A DNA stretch of 49,264 bases from Bryobacterales bacterium (GTDB lineage Bacteria > Acidobacteriota > Terriglobia > Bryobacterales > Bryobacteraceae), in assembly GCA_019261985.1 (NCBI GenBank), contig JAFAQY010000062.1, positions 1 to 49,264 of the forward strand, given 5' to 3'. This document shows, one piece after another, positions 35,246 to 44,880 of the stretch (the first letter of the stretch is position 1; every line of letters starts with the position of its first letter). The translations under genes and the position numbers were made by a program. A model generated the notes under the pieces. The model saw only the letters and a program-made list of their open reading frames with translations, was not told the origin of the DNA and ran no database searches.

Positions 35246-36022
35246 TCAAAACCAGTATAACGCAGAGCCGTAACCCGGAGCGGCTGAGGTGATTACACTT
35301 AATATCTCGATCGCCTCTCGTGTGTCGCTATCGAACAGCAGCATGCCTTCGCTTGCTTCGTCCAGTTGCGCGATCAATTCGCCCTTGTCGTTCCAGACGG
35401 CGCTTTTTCCCGCGGCCTGGAAATTATCACAAGGGCCGACACAGTTACACATCAAAACCGTCATCGAGAAGTTGCGCGCGATTCCAGAGAGCTTGTTCGC
35501 CGCATTCGCGACTCCGTGCGCGGTTTTGGCCACACTGGCGAGATAAATTCGTGCACCACTCCGAAAGGCCTCCTCGGAATGCCGTGGAACCAACACTTCA
35601 TAACAGATTGCAAGCGCGATCTCACCTTTCCGACCGATCGAGCTCACCGAACCCTGGCCGCTGACGAAGAACGGGTCCTCATCGGCGTGGATGTATTTTT
35701 TGGAGTAGGTTTCCCGGGTCTTGTGTGGCTGGAAAATAACCATGCTGATAAAGATGCCGGAATCGTTGCGCGTAGGCACTCCGATTCCGATGCTTATGTG
35801 CTTCGCATCGGAGATCTTTTGAAACTCGTCGAATCGCACGTCGTCCTTGGTGGTCGCCAATTCGTGCGCCAGCGTTGGTTCGTAGCCGGTTATTGAGAGT
35901 TCCGGAAAGATGACGAGGTTCGCCCGATGCGCAATCGCAAGCTCGACAAACGCCTTATGTTTTTCGATATTCCGTTGGATATCGCCTTTAACCGGCCGCG
36001 TCTGGGCCAAACAAATTCTCAT
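35246..36022 (-). CDS. Carbon-nitrogen hydrolase (nitrilase superfamily)
   Basis: About 258 residues. The catalytic Glu is in IFPELSITGYEP, the Lys in YSKKYIHADEDPFF and the nucleophile Cys in LAICYEVLVP. These sit in the proper order for the nitrilase fold. Probably an amidase acting on a small amide; the exact substrate is unknown. ATG 36022 (MRICLAQ) gives the family start. It follows the DUF503 gene by 13 bases and may be part of the rimP-infB operon. Confidence 0.9.
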   Translation of the reverse strand: MRICLAQTRPVKGDIQRNIEKHKAFVELAIAHRANLVIFPELSITGYEPTLAHELATTKDDVRFDEFQKISDAKHISIGIGVPTRNDSGIFISMVIFQPHKTRETYSKKYIHADEDPFFVSGQGSVSSIGRKGEIALAICYEVLVPRHSEEAFRSGARIYLASVAKTAHGVANAANKLSGIARNFSMTVLMCNCVGPCDNFQAAGKSAVWNDKGELIAQLDEASEGMLLFDSDTREAIEILSVITSAAPGYGSALYWF

Positions 36023-36035
36023 GTCGGTAGTCCCC

Positions 36036-36323
36036 CTACGCCAGCCACTCCGTCGTCGCATCCACTAACAGCGGGCCGAGCACCAACGCGGCCTCGCGCT
36101 CGACTAATTGCAGCACCTGCTCCGCCCGGGCTTGATCCGGCGATACCGTCACGGCCGCGACCAGGCCGCGCTGCCAGGAGTCCTGGTAGCCGATTTCGGA
36201 GACGGCGACATTGAACCGTTTCCGCAAGCGGTCCTTCAGCCCTTTCACATAATGTCGCTTGTCTTTGAGGGACAGGGACTCTTCGAGCCTGAGCTCGAAC
36301 GTTATCACGCCGACGGACGGCAC
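36036..36323 (-). CDS. DUF503 (YlxP-like) protein
   Basis: 95 residues. Family signature: MPSVGVITFELRL, SLSLKDKRHYVKGLKDRLRKR-like helix, VAVSEIGYQDSWQRGLVAAV. These small proteins are coded after infB in many bacteria and are thought to take part in ribosome assembly or translation; the precise role is unknown. Six bases separate it from the infB stop. Confidence 0.92.
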   Translation of the reverse strand: MPSVGVITFELRLEESLSLKDKRHYVKGLKDRLRKRFNVAVSEIGYQDSWQRGLVAAVTVSPDQARAEQVLQLVEREAALVLGPLLVDATTEWLA

Positions 36324-36329
36324 AGTGCG

Positions 36330-39230
36330 TTATACGAAAGCTTCGTGGGCGACGCGCTCGGTGACGAAGGCTTCGATGACGTCTCCCGGCTTGATGTCGT
36401 TGTAGTTGGCCAGCGACACGCCGCATTCGAAACCAGCCTTCACTTCGCTCGCGTCGTTCTTGAATCGCTTCAGCGATTCGAGCTTGCCGGTGTGGACCAC
36501 CACGTTATCGCGCAGCAGGCGGACTTCGCTGTTGCGCGTCAGGACGCCGTCGTCGACGATGCAGCCGGCCACATTTCCGACTTTGCTGATACGGAACACC
36601 TCGCGCACGCGGGCGCGGCCCTTGTAGACTTCCTTGAAGACCGGCTCCAGCAGCCCGGTCATGGCGCGCTTGATTTCGTCCGCCAGCTCGTAAATGATCG
36701 TATGCAGCCGGATGTCGACCTTTTCCTGATCGGCCACCGCCTGCGCATTGCGCTCCGGCCGGACGTTGAACCCGACGATGATCGCGTTCGAAGCCGATGC
36801 CAGCAGCACGTCCGTTTCGGTGATTGCACCCACGCCCGAGTGGAGCACGCGGATTTTGACTTTATCGTTCGATAATTTTTGGAGCGTATCGGCGATGACC
36901 TCCGCAGTGCCGCCCACATCGGTCTTGAGGATGATGTTCAGCTCCTTGGTCTCCCCTTCCTTGAGCTGATCGTGTAATTGGTCGAGCGTGATGCGGTTGG
37001 TCTTCGACATGGCCGCCTCGCGCGCCTTGCCTTCGCGGTAGATGACGATCTGCTTGGCTTTAGCCGTGTCGGTGACCGCTTGCACCGTGTCGCCGACTTC
37101 GGGCAACGATTCCAGGCCAAGCACTTCAGCGGGGAACGACGGCCCGACCTCGCGGATGGGTTGGCCGCGGTCGTCGAACATCGCGCGGACTCGGCCAAAG
37201 ACCGACCCGCAGATCAGATAATCGCCGACGTGCAGCGATCCGTTGCGCACCAGCACCGTGGCGACCGGACCGCGCCCGCGATCAAGCTGCGCTTCGAGCA
37301 CGGTTCCCATGCCGGGCCGCGCCGGATTTGCCTTCAGGTCCAGCATATCGGCGACTAGCAGAATCATTTCGAGCAGCAGATCGAGGTTGGTTTTGGCCTT
37401 GGCGGAGACCGGAACCGTAACGGTATCGCCGCCCCAATCTTCGGAAAGCAAACCGCGATCGGCAAGCTGCTGCTTGATACGCTCGGGCTGAGCATCCGGC
37501 TTGTCGATTTTGTTAATGGCTACAATGATCGGCACTCCGGCGGCCTTGGCGTGGTCGATGGCTTCGAGTGTCTGCGGCATAACGCCGTCATCGGCGGCCA
37601 CAACCAGCACGACAATGTCCGTCACCTTGGCTCCGCGCGCGCGCATCCGCGTGAAGGCTTCGTGGCCCGGCGTATCGATGAACACGATCTGCCGGCCGTT
37701 TTTCTCTACGTGATACGCGCCGATATGCTGTGTAATGCCGCCGGCCTCGCCGCCAGCGACGTTGGTCAAGCGAATAGCGTCGAGCAGCGAAGTCTTGCCG
37801 TGATCGACGTGTCCCATGATCGTGACCACCGGGGGCCGGCGCTCGCGGTCCTGATCGACTTCGGTCTGTTCGATTTCGTGCGTAGTCTCTTGCTCGTAGC
37901 TGACTTGGTGCGTTGAGGCGCCGAAGTCGCGGGCTAATTCCTCCGCCAGCTTCACATCCAGAGTCTGATTAATGTTGGCGGGAATCTTTTTATCGAGAAG
38001 CCGTTTGATTACTTGCGTCGCTTTTACGCCGAGTTTCTCCGATAACTCGCGAACGGTTATGCCTTCGGCGATCGTAATCTCGCGATCGACGGGAGGCGGC
38101 TCGAAAACCTCGTGCCGTTTGACGACGGGGCGTAAGCGCCCTTCTTCCTTCTCGACCTCTCGCCGCCGGTCGCGGGCGCCGGGTTTGGTGGCATGGCGGC
38201 GTCCAGGCTCGGTCGGGATCGCAGCCGGTTCGGCGCGCAGCGGCGATGTCGGATGCATCTGCCGGCCCCGCATTCCGGGACCCGCGGGCCTGCCGGGTCC
38301 TCCCGGCGTTCCCGGACCGCGCATCAGCGGCTGGCCCGGACGGACCGGACCCGTATAAATCGGGCGGCCCGGAACCGGAATGGCCGGGCGAGCCGGCATC
38401 CCCGGCCGCGGCGCCGCGGGAACGGGCATAGCCGGACGGGCCTTCAGTTTCTCTACCAGATCGGGTCTCGGCGGGACCACTGGACGGGCAGCGGGCTGAC
38501 CGGCAAGATTCGGTTTCGCAGGCGGCCGCAGAGGACCTCCGCCTCCAATTGGCGTGGCCGGCGCCGGGGCGCCGGGAGCTGTGGCTTGCGGCCGCGGCGC
38601 GGCCGGCCGGGGCACGGGCATGCTTGGGATTGAAGGACCGGGGCGCGGCGCGCCGGGCATCGCCGCTGTCGCGGGACTTTTCGGTAAATCGGCCAATCCC
38701 GGCGGCATCGGCTGGCGGGGTCCGGAAAGAATCTGTCCTGGTTTTGGAGCGGGCGGAGCCGGTTTCGCGGGAATCGGCGCGCTCTTGGGAGTTATTGGCG
38801 TTCCCGGAGCCATCAGCGGAGGCGTGACCGGACTACCGGAGCCCAAAGGAGGACGGATGGGCGCGGCAGGCCGCGCAGGAGTGCCAGGTTCGGCGACCTC
38901 CTTGGCGACAACCTGCGGTGGTTCCGTAACCGCCGGCGCTGCGGGCATGGGGGCGGTCTCCGGCTTCTCGAGCTCGGTTTTCGCAGCTTCAAACTGCGGG
39001 GGAGCGCCGATTTCCGCCTGCTCGGCGGGCGCCGGATCTCCCGTGGTTTCAGCCGGCGCGGCTGCGCCGTTATGGCCGAAGTGCCTGCGCACCGCCAGTG
39101 CTACATGGTCGTCAAGTGAACTGGAGTGAGTCTTCTTTTCGTGGAAGCCCAACTGCGGAAGAACTTCTAAAATCACTCCCGGTTTGACTTCCAGCTCGCG
39201 CGCTAACTCGTTAATGCGAATTTTACTCAG
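36330..39230 (-). CDS. infB: Translation initiation factor IF-2 with an apparent CUG start
   Basis: About 966 residues. The IF2_N domain ([20 protein letters not shown]) is followed by a Pro/Ala/Gly-rich linker of some 270 residues and a second IF2_N-like motif ([20 protein letters not shown]). The GTPase then shows [10 protein letters not shown] near 471, DTPGHEAF and NKID, with C-terminal domains to the end. IF-2 places initiator tRNA on the 30S subunit. The family N-terminus begins MSKIRINEL; here that Met position is CTG at 39230-39228, preceded by AGGAG nine bases away and an in-frame TAG just upstream. The nearest standard start is GTG 39176, which would remove the first 18 conserved residues. 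Confidence 0.93.
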   Translation of the reverse strand: MSKIRINELARELEVKPGVILEVLPQLGFHEKKTHSSSLDDHVALAVRRHFGHNGAAAPAETTGDPAPAEQAEIGAPPQFEAAKTELEKPETAPMPAAPAVTEPPQVVAKEVAEPGTPARPAAPIRPPLGSGSPVTPPLMAPGTPITPKSAPIPAKPAPPAPKPGQILSGPRQPMPPGLADLPKSPATAAMPGAPRPGPSIPSMPVPRPAAPRPQATAPGAPAPATPIGGGGPLRPPAKPNLAGQPAARPVVPPRPDLVEKLKARPAMPVPAAPRPGMPARPAIPVPGRPIYTGPVRPGQPLMRGPGTPGGPGRPAGPGMRGRQMHPTSPLRAEPAAIPTEPGRRHATKPGARDRRREVEKEEGRLRPVVKRHEVFEPPPVDREITIAEGITVRELSEKLGVKATQVIKRLLDKKIPANINQTLDVKLAEELARDFGASTHQVSYEQETTHEIEQTEVDQDRERRPPVVTIMGHVDHGKTSLLDAIRLTNVAGGEAGGITQHIGAYHVEKNGRQIVFIDTPGHEAFTRMRARGAKVTDIVVLVVAADDGVMPQTLEAIDHAKAAGVPIIVAINKIDKPDAQPERIKQQLADRGLLSEDWGGDTVTVPVSAKAKTNLDLLLEMILLVADMLDLKANPARPGMGTVLEAQLDRGRGPVATVLVRNGSLHVGDYLICGSVFGRVRAMFDDRGQPIREVGPSFPAEVLGLESLPEVGDTVQAVTDTAKAKQIVIYREGKAREAAMSKTNRITLDQLHDQLKEGETKELNIILKTDVGGTAEVIADTLQKLSNDKVKIRVLHSGVGAITETDVLLASASNAIIVGFNVRPERNAQAVADQEKVDIRLHTIIYELADEIKRAMTGLLEPVFKEVYKGRARVREVFRISKVGNVAGCIVDDGVLTRNSEVRLLRDNVVVHTGKLESLKRFKNDASEVKAGFECGVSLANYNDIKPGDVIEAFVTERVAHEAFV

Positions 39231-39239
39231 ACGTTTTCG

Positions 39240-39244
39240 CTCCT
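39240..39244 (-). promoter_or_regulatory. Ribosome-binding site deciding the infB start
   Basis: AGGAG on the minus strand, nine bases before the CTG at 39230. An in-frame TAG overlaps it, ruling out a longer reading frame. Confidence 0.7.
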
Positions 39245-39317
39245 ATTTCCCCACCGATCGCTTAAACGCACAAAACATTCTTGTACTCTCAAGCCCTCAA
39301 AATAGCGCACGCAGACG

Positions 39318-40763
39318 CTACTTCTCAGTGTCCATCGTAACAGATTGCGGTTCGGGCTCAGCCGGTTCCTCGCCCCCTTCGGCTGCCGTTTCGAGTTCCT
39401 CCGGTCCGGCTTCCACCTCGGCGTTCACTTCGTCCGCCACCGGCGCGGCTTCCTCTGCGACTTCCTCTAACGGCGTTTCCTCGACGGAGTTCTCGAACTG
39501 GCCGTAATAGTTCACCACGGCCCGCTGAATTGCCTCGACCATTTCGGGGTCAATCCCCGGAATTTCCTGAAGCTGCTCGGGAGTCATTTCGCCCAGCTTC
39601 TCCACCGTAGCTATGCCGCCCTCGATCAACTTGCCCGCGACAGCCTCCGGCAGTCCATGGTCGGAAAGCACCGAAACCGGAGCTCCCGGCACCACGAGAG
39701 CCATCTGCGACTCCACTTCCTGCCGCTTTTCCTCTTCGCTCTTGATATCGATGCGCCAACCCAGGAGCTTCGCCGCCAGCCGCACGTTTTGGCCCTTTTT
39801 GCCGATGGCCAGAGAAAGCTGCGTGTCATCGACGATGACTTCCATATGCTTCTCGGAAGGGTTCAGAATGCTAACCCGGGAAATCTTCGCCGGACTGAGC
39901 GCGTGAGTGGCGAAAACCACGGGATCTTCGTTGTACTCGATAATGTCGATTTTTTCGCCGCGCAATTCCCGAATGATGGATTGCACGCGCATGCCCTTCA
40001 TGCCGACGCAGGCGCCGACGCTATCCACGTCGCGGTCGCGGCTGGAGACGGCGATTTTGGTGCGCTCGCCGGCCTCGCGCGCGCACCCTTTGATCGTTAC
40101 GGTGTTGTCATAGATCTCGGGCACTTCCTGCTCAAACAGCCGCATCACCAGCTCCGGCGCTGCGCGCGAGATAATCACGCCGGCATTCTTGCCGGCTTTT
40201 TCAACGCTCTTAATAACGCAGCGGATGCGGTCGCCCACGCTGAAGCTTTCGAGTTTAGATTGCTCTTTCTTGGGCAGGCGCGCTTCGGATTTGCCCAGGT
40301 CGGCGATCAGATCCTGGCCTTCCACGCGCTTGATCACGCAGGTGACCAGTTCGCCCACGCGGCCCGAATACTCGGAAAACAGATTCTCGCGCTCGGCTTC
40401 CCGCACCTTTTGCAGAATTACTTGTTTGGCCGTCTGCGCGGAGATGCGCCCCAAAGCTTCCGTGGGTTTGGCGAAGCGAACCTGGCCGCCCACTTCCACG
40501 TTGGGATCGATGGACCGCGCTTCATCGAGCGATATTTCCTTCAACGGATCCGTGACGGGATGGGCAACCTGGCGCACTCCGTACACCTGAATCGCGCCAG
40601 AGCGTTCGTCGAAATCCGCTATCAGGTCTTCCTCGGTATGGAAATGTTTGCGGGCGGCCACCAGCATCGCGTCCTTGACCGCCTCTAAGACCACTTTCGG
40701 GTCGATGCCCTTTTCTTTGCTAAGGATCTCGATGGATTGATAAATCGTTCCCATGCTGCTCAT
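39318..40763 (-). CDS. nusA: Transcription termination/antitermination factor NusA
   Basis: 481 residues. The RNA polymerase-binding N-domain (IYQSIEILSKEKGIDPKVVL), an S1 domain (about 135-200, YSGRVGELVTCVIKRVE), then two KH domains (KGMRVQSIIRELRGEKIDII, and LSLAIGKKGQNVRLAAKLLG) are followed by a helix-hairpin-helix-like part and an acidic tail. NusA enhances pausing, intrinsic termination and rRNA antitermination. ATG 40763 was chosen with GGAAAG before it; ATG 40754 is possible. Central gene of rimP-nusA-infB. Confidence 0.96.
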   Translation of the reverse strand: MSSMGTIYQSIEILSKEKGIDPKVVLEAVKDAMLVAARKHFHTEEDLIADFDERSGAIQVYGVRQVAHPVTDPLKEISLDEARSIDPNVEVGGQVRFAKPTEALGRISAQTAKQVILQKVREAERENLFSEYSGRVGELVTCVIKRVEGQDLIADLGKSEARLPKKEQSKLESFSVGDRIRCVIKSVEKAGKNAGVIISRAAPELVMRLFEQEVPEIYDNTVTIKGCAREAGERTKIAVSSRDRDVDSVGACVGMKGMRVQSIIRELRGEKIDIIEYNEDPVVFATHALSPAKISRVSILNPSEKHMEVIVDDTQLSLAIGKKGQNVRLAAKLLGWRIDIKSEEEKRQEVESQMALVVPGAPVSVLSDHGLPEAVAGKLIEGGIATVEKLGEMTPEQLQEIPGIDPEMVEAIQRAVVNYYGQFENSVEETPLEEVAEEAAPVADEVNAEVEAGPEELETAAEGGEEPAEPEPQSVTMDTEK

Positions 40764-40795
40764 ATAGGTCTTTCCGGTTTCGTTTTATTGGGGAC

Positions 40796-41266
40796 TTACC
40801 ACTCGAACTTGAGATTCGCCTTCTCCACTTGATCCAATGGGAACTGTAAACGTTTCCCGGGAGAAGGTTCCAGGGTGATGGTTCCTTCGGCAATACCCTT
40901 CAGCAGGCCGGCCCAATGGCGCTGGCCCTCGACCGCCTGCCTGAGGACGACTTTGATCTTTTGGCCGGAAAAGCGTTCAAACTCCTGCGGTTTGGTGAGC
41001 TTGCGCTCCACGCCGGGAGAACTGACTTCCAGCGTGTACGCGCCGCCCGGGACTGCGTCCTCGACGTCCAGGATGGCGCCTACATTCTGCGAGATGAACT
41101 CGCAATCGGCATGCGTGACGCCCTGCGGTTTGTCGATGTAAATACGCACGAGCCGGCTCGCGCCGCCGCCGAGGAACTGGACTTCTACAATCTCCATCCC
41201 TTCGCGCGCGGCCACGCGTTCCGCAATCTCCCGTATTTTTTCGACGACCGCCGTCCGGTCTGCCAT
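40796..41266 (-). CDS. rimP: Ribosome maturation factor RimP
   Basis: 156 residues. The N-terminal alpha/beta part contains EGMEIVEVQFLGGG and LVRIYIDKPQGVTHADCEFIS. The C-terminal SH3-like part has YTLEVSSPGVERKLTKPQEF. It helps 30S subunit maturation. ATG 41266 fits the family length; the frame extends to 41311 across the leader hairpin. Its stop lies 32 bases before nusA. Confidence 0.95.
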   Translation of the reverse strand: MADRTAVVEKIREIAERVAAREGMEIVEVQFLGGGASRLVRIYIDKPQGVTHADCEFISQNVGAILDVEDAVPGGAYTLEVSSPGVERKLTKPQEFERFSGQKIKVVLRQAVEGQRHWAGLLKGIAEGTITLEPSPGKRLQFPLDQVEKANLKFEW

Positions 41267-41289
41267 AGCTTTTTCGGGCTGAGGGCAAT

Positions 41290-41311
41290 AAAAAAGTGGG
41301 CTTGCGCCCAC
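41290..41311 (-). terminator. GNRA-loop hairpin with U-run in the rimP leader
   Basis: On the minus strand: GTGGGC, GCAA tetraloop, GCCCAC, then TTTTTT. It ends 23 bases before the rimP ATG, downstream of a possible -10 (TATACT, 41337-41342). It could terminate the DUF1501 transcript, act as an attenuator of rimP-nusA-infB, or both. Confidence 0.65.
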
Positions 41312-41336
41312 TGCTATTACCTTATCCTCTGATTCG

Positions 41337-41342
41337 AGTATA
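41337..41342 (-). promoter_or_regulatory. Possible -10 element upstream of rimP
   Basis: TATACT on the minus strand, about 25 bases before the leader hairpin. No convincing -35 hexamer is seen, as a REP-like repeat occupies that place. Confidence 0.3.
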
Positions 41343-41355
41343 CACCCGGCGGTTG

Positions 41356-41439
41356 GTGGGCTTTAGCCTGCGGCGGAGTTTAGTCCGCCCTCGGCGCACT
41401 GGCGGACTGAAGTCCGCCGCAGCCTAAAGGCTGCCCCAC
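41356..41439. repeat. REP-like palindrome cluster
   Basis: GGGCTTTAGCCTGC, GGCGGAGTTTAGTCCGCC, GGCGGACTGAAGTCCGCC and AGCCTAAAGGCT, bounded by GTGGG and CCCCAC, so the whole cluster can pair end to end. Confidence 0.8.
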
Positions 41440-41490
41440 ACACTAGCCGTCGACGCTTCAGATCGCCTCGCCTTTCTACCATTCCCGACC

Positions 41491-41530
41491 AGCGCGATTG
41501 GCAATCGCGCGCAGGATGGCATCCTGCCCT
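41491..41530. repeat. REP-like palindrome pair, type 2
   Basis: Near-identical to 18199-18240: GCGCGATTGGCAATCGCGC followed by AGGATGGCATCCT and CCC. It touches the stop codon of the DUF1501 gene. Confidence 0.85.
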
Positions 41531-42740
41531 ATACTTTCAACAACTCTAGCGGGGCGGGGGTTTTGAAGCTTGGGAATACTTGCTCTAGGTTTTTTTGACC
41601 TAGGTGGCCGCTTACCAGCTCGCTTAGGACTGCGCGGAAATCTGTGGTGACGGCCAGATCGCGGCCTTCGTAAAGCTGCTCTTTCTCCAGCCCCGGCCAG
41701 CGGCCGTAAACTTTTCCTCCGCGCACCGGTCCGCCGAGCACCATCATTACACTGCCATGGCCGTGATCTGTTCCGGCGTTGCCGTTCTCCTGCGCCGTGC
41801 GGCCGAATTCGGACATGGTCACCAGAACAATGTCTTCCATACGGTCGCCCATGTCCGTCGCGAAGGCCGCGAGCGCGCTGCCGAACTGCCTGAGCAGATT
41901 GAACATCTGCTGGTTTTCGTTGCCGTGATGGTCCCAGCCGCCGACCTCCGCGAAAGCCGCCTCCACTCCGACGTTCGCCTTGATCAACCGCGCCACCTGC
42001 TCCAAGCTGCGCCCGAGCTCGCCGCCGGGCCCGTACTGCGCGCTGTTGGCGGGGGTGTAGCGTTCCTGATTGATTGCGCGGATGGTCTTCATCGCCGCGA
42101 ATGCGTCCTTGCCCGCACGGCCCAACTGCCCATCAGTTGTTGCCGCGTACATGCTCTCCACCACCGCGGCTGTGTCCTGATTGCCGATCTGAAATTGCTG
42201 TGCATTGTTCACCGCGATGGCCGAGTTCACGCCGCGCAGCGTGCGCGGCAACTGCGAACCCATGGCGACAGCGCGCACCGGCGAAGTGTCCGGACCAATG
42301 GGCGCGAGAGCGCGATTCAGCCAGCCGTCGCTGCTGGTTTGGCCGGGCGTGCCGGATTCCATGTAGTCCTGCGCATCGAAATGCGACCGCGAGGGATCGG
42401 GCGATCCGGCGGCTTCGACAATCGCAAGCTGCTGTTTGTCCCAGAGGGGCTTCAGCGGCTGTAACGAAGGATGTAGACCGAAGTGGCCGTCGAGATCGAT
42501 GGCGCCATTCTGCCCGCCGGGAGGCTGCAGGCCAAGCGAGGGCCGCAATTCGTAGTACCGTTTTTCACCGAACGGCACGACGATATTCAACCCGTCCGCC
42601 GCGCCGCGTTGAAAAATCGCGACGAGGATCTTGCGCTTCGCCTCGCCGGCGCCGGCCGCGCGAGCAAGCCAGTGCGGGGCCGCGCCAACTCCCGCCATCA
42701 CGATCGCGGAACCGCGAATAAACACGCGCCGAGTCAGCAT
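41529..42740 (-). CDS. DUF1501 exported protein
   Basis: About 403 residues. A twin-arginine-type leader (MLTRRVFIRGSAIVMAGVGA) is followed by the DUF1501 features FQRGAADGLNIVVPFGE, SPDPSRSHFDAQDYMESG, VGGWDHHGNENQQMFNLLRQ, TMSEFGRTAQENGNAGTDHG and HGSVMMVLGG. The family is related to sulfatase/alkaline-phosphatase folds; biochemical role unknown. It is likely exported folded. It starts two bases after the DUF1800 stop and is cotranscribed with it. Confidence 0.9.
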   Translation of the reverse strand: MLTRRVFIRGSAIVMAGVGAAPHWLARAAGAGEAKRKILVAIFQRGAADGLNIVVPFGEKRYYELRPSLGLQPPGGQNGAIDLDGHFGLHPSLQPLKPLWDKQQLAIVEAAGSPDPSRSHFDAQDYMESGTPGQTSSDGWLNRALAPIGPDTSPVRAVAMGSQLPRTLRGVNSAIAVNNAQQFQIGNQDTAAVVESMYAATTDGQLGRAGKDAFAAMKTIRAINQERYTPANSAQYGPGGELGRSLEQVARLIKANVGVEAAFAEVGGWDHHGNENQQMFNLLRQFGSALAAFATDMGDRMEDIVLVTMSEFGRTAQENGNAGTDHGHGSVMMVLGGPVRGGKVYGRWPGLEKEQLYEGRDLAVTTDFRAVLSELVSGHLGQKNLEQVFPSFKTPAPLELLKV

Positions 42741-42742
42741 GA

Positions 42743-44701
42743 TTACCTCCTCTGAAAATCCGGCGAGCTGATTGCCAATCCTGCCAGAAGCCGCGCTGTG
42801 GGCTCCTTGCCTTCGAGACCTTTCTGCATCGCTTCGCGCGTTTCCGCCGACGCTTCGCGCCCCAGCAGTTCGCGCGCGATGGAGTCCGCATCCTTTCCAT
42901 CCCAACGCGAGCTGTCGAGCCTGACGCCCGAAATCTGCCCGGAAACCAGCGCGGTTGCAAAATTGATGCGCCCAAGCAGGCTGGCGGTATTGAGCCAGCT
43001 CTCATTCGTATTGGGATAACCGGTGGGTTCAAGTTTGCCGTAAAGCGGCTCACCCAAATCGGCGATCTTTTGGGCGAGAGCGATTGTATCGACCACTTCG
43101 CCCGGCATCGCGCGCACCGCGCTGACGACTATTTCGAGCGGCGATTTCACTTTCGCCAACCACGCGCCTTCCGAGAAGAACTCAGGCGAGTTGAACATTG
43201 TTTCCATCATGGCCCGCAGGTCGCCATCGGTCTTGAGGAAAGATTGCGCCATGCGATCCACGAGAGCTTGGGGCGGATCGTCGGCGACGAAGCGTTGCGC
43301 CAACTCCTTCGAAATGAATTTAGCGGTGGAAGGATGCCGCGCCAATATGTCGATCACTTGCAAGCCGTCCTGCTCGCCGCCGGCTGCGATCTTACGCCCC
43401 AGCACGACCTTTTCTCCGGCATCGTGCATGAAATTCGCGAAAGCGAATTCCGGCGCCGTCGGGGATCGAACGGTCCAGCCGGTGAAACATCGCGCCACGG
43501 CGATGACGTCCTGTTGCGTGTAGCCGCCGTTCACGCCCAGAGTGTGCAGCTCCATCAGCTCCCGGCCGTAGTTTTCGTTGATGCCCTGCACTCGCTGGCC
43601 GAAGGGTTGAATAATATTAGGTCCTCCCGCAAACGGTCCAATTTTCAGGGCTTCGAGCGCCTCCGGAGATGCCGATTCCCAGTTGTCCAGGTAATAAAGC
43701 ATGGCGGGGTGCCGGGCGGTGGCTAACAAAAGATCCTTGAAATGTCCGAAGACATGCGGGCGGATGGCATCGCGCTCATAGCTCGCCAGCAGTACGCGCA
43801 TCTGCGCGCCCGCGGGCACTACATTCTTGTTCTCATAAACGTTAAAGTGATTCAACCAGAAGTCGACCAGCACCTCTTCAAGCTGCCGGTTGGAATAGAG
43901 CGCGCGGAATACTTTGCCTTCGCGAGCATCGGCCAGCGGGATTTGCTGAGGCTGGCGCAGCTTCATTCCCAAGCGGCGCATGCCGGGCAATTCGGAAAGC
44001 GCTTGCGCCGGCAGCGCAGCCGCGACCTGCTGCCGCTTTGCAGGCTCCAGGTACGCAAACAGGGCCGCAACCTGCTCGGGATTTCCGCGCTGCGCGGTCG
44101 CGACTTGATCGGGATTCAGCAGATCGGATAGCGGCGGCATGATGCGGCGCTGCTCCTTCTGCCGCTCTTCAGCCTGCGCCTTGCGCGCCTCTTCGGCTTC
44201 CTTTTTCAACTCCGGCGGACTTTCGACGAGGTTGGGCGCCAGCACGGACAGAACTTGTCCGCGTTTCTCGGGCGCGACCGAAGCGAGTGTCTTCATGCGT
44301 TCTTCCGCGGTGCCGGTGAGCACTGCGCGCATTTGGTCTTGCGAGAGCAACTGCTGCAACTGCGGAGGGCGGAAAACGAGACCCGGCGGTGTGGCCGGAT
44401 AGTCTTTGACGATCTGCGCCGGTTCCATTCGCAAGGTTTCGAGCGGCTTGAGCCTGGCATCGAGCACCGCATTTTCAGGGATTCTTTCGGGGTGAAGTTG
44501 GAGGTCGATCCATTTCCGCAGACCGATGCGGCGAACCTCCTCCATATCGCCAGGGCGCGGGCCGAACGTCAGCCGGTTTAGCGCGTGAAGGATCTGCTGG
44601 TCGGGAGAAAGGCTCTTATCGAATGGTCCGCTCGCGCTTGCGTGCAGGCAGAAAAGCGCGATGGCGAGAGCCGCCGCGGCGGTTGGAACCCAGCGTTTCA
44701 T
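42743..44701 (-). CDS. DUF1800 exported protein
   Basis: 652 residues with a signal peptide (MKRWVPTAAAALAIALFCLHASA). Family features are ILHALNRLTFGPRPGDMEEV, LRKWIDLQLHPERIPE, VDFWLNHFNVYENKNV, the YGRELMELHTLGVNGGYTQQ block and ISKELAQRFVADDPPQALVD. DUF1800 and DUF1501 are almost always neighbours; the joint function is unknown, possibly in the cell envelope. ATG 44701 follows GGAGGTG; the frame extends to 44782. Confidence 0.9.
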   Translation of the reverse strand: MKRWVPTAAAALAIALFCLHASASGPFDKSLSPDQQILHALNRLTFGPRPGDMEEVRRIGLRKWIDLQLHPERIPENAVLDARLKPLETLRMEPAQIVKDYPATPPGLVFRPPQLQQLLSQDQMRAVLTGTAEERMKTLASVAPEKRGQVLSVLAPNLVESPPELKKEAEEARKAQAEERQKEQRRIMPPLSDLLNPDQVATAQRGNPEQVAALFAYLEPAKRQQVAAALPAQALSELPGMRRLGMKLRQPQQIPLADAREGKVFRALYSNRQLEEVLVDFWLNHFNVYENKNVVPAGAQMRVLLASYERDAIRPHVFGHFKDLLLATARHPAMLYYLDNWESASPEALEALKIGPFAGGPNIIQPFGQRVQGINENYGRELMELHTLGVNGGYTQQDVIAVARCFTGWTVRSPTAPEFAFANFMHDAGEKVVLGRKIAAGGEQDGLQVIDILARHPSTAKFISKELAQRFVADDPPQALVDRMAQSFLKTDGDLRAMMETMFNSPEFFSEGAWLAKVKSPLEIVVSAVRAMPGEVVDTIALAQKIADLGEPLYGKLEPTGYPNTNESWLNTASLLGRINFATALVSGQISGVRLDSSRWDGKDADSIARELLGREASAETREAMQKGLEGKEPTARLLAGLAISSPDFQRR

Positions 44702-44790
44702 ACCGGGCCGCACCTCCTTCCAAAGAAGAAGAACGACCTCAGTATACAACGGCGGTATGCCATTCGAGAACGGCTTGTCCACGATGCGCT

Positions 44791-44834
44791 AGTGGCGGAC
44801 TGAAGTCCGCCGCAGGTTTGGCAACCTGCCCCAC
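44791..44834. repeat. REP-like palindrome pair
   Basis: TGGCGGACTGAAGTCCGCC next to GCAGGTTTGGCAACCTGC and CCCAC. Its right half is the same as the right half of the repeat at 46575-46617. Confidence 0.8.
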
Positions 44835-44880
44835 GTAACCTTTCCCCGGCGCACGGGTATTCGTGGCCAGGAGGTTTTAG

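Noticed and set aside
38554-39129. Long plus-strand open frame opposite infB
   Set aside because: Gly/Ala-rich shadow of the Pro/Ala-rich IF-2 linker, with no ribosome-binding site or known domain.
39657-40688. 343-codon plus-strand open frame opposite nusA
   Set aside because: It mirrors NusA on the other strand; base usage follows the nusA codons.
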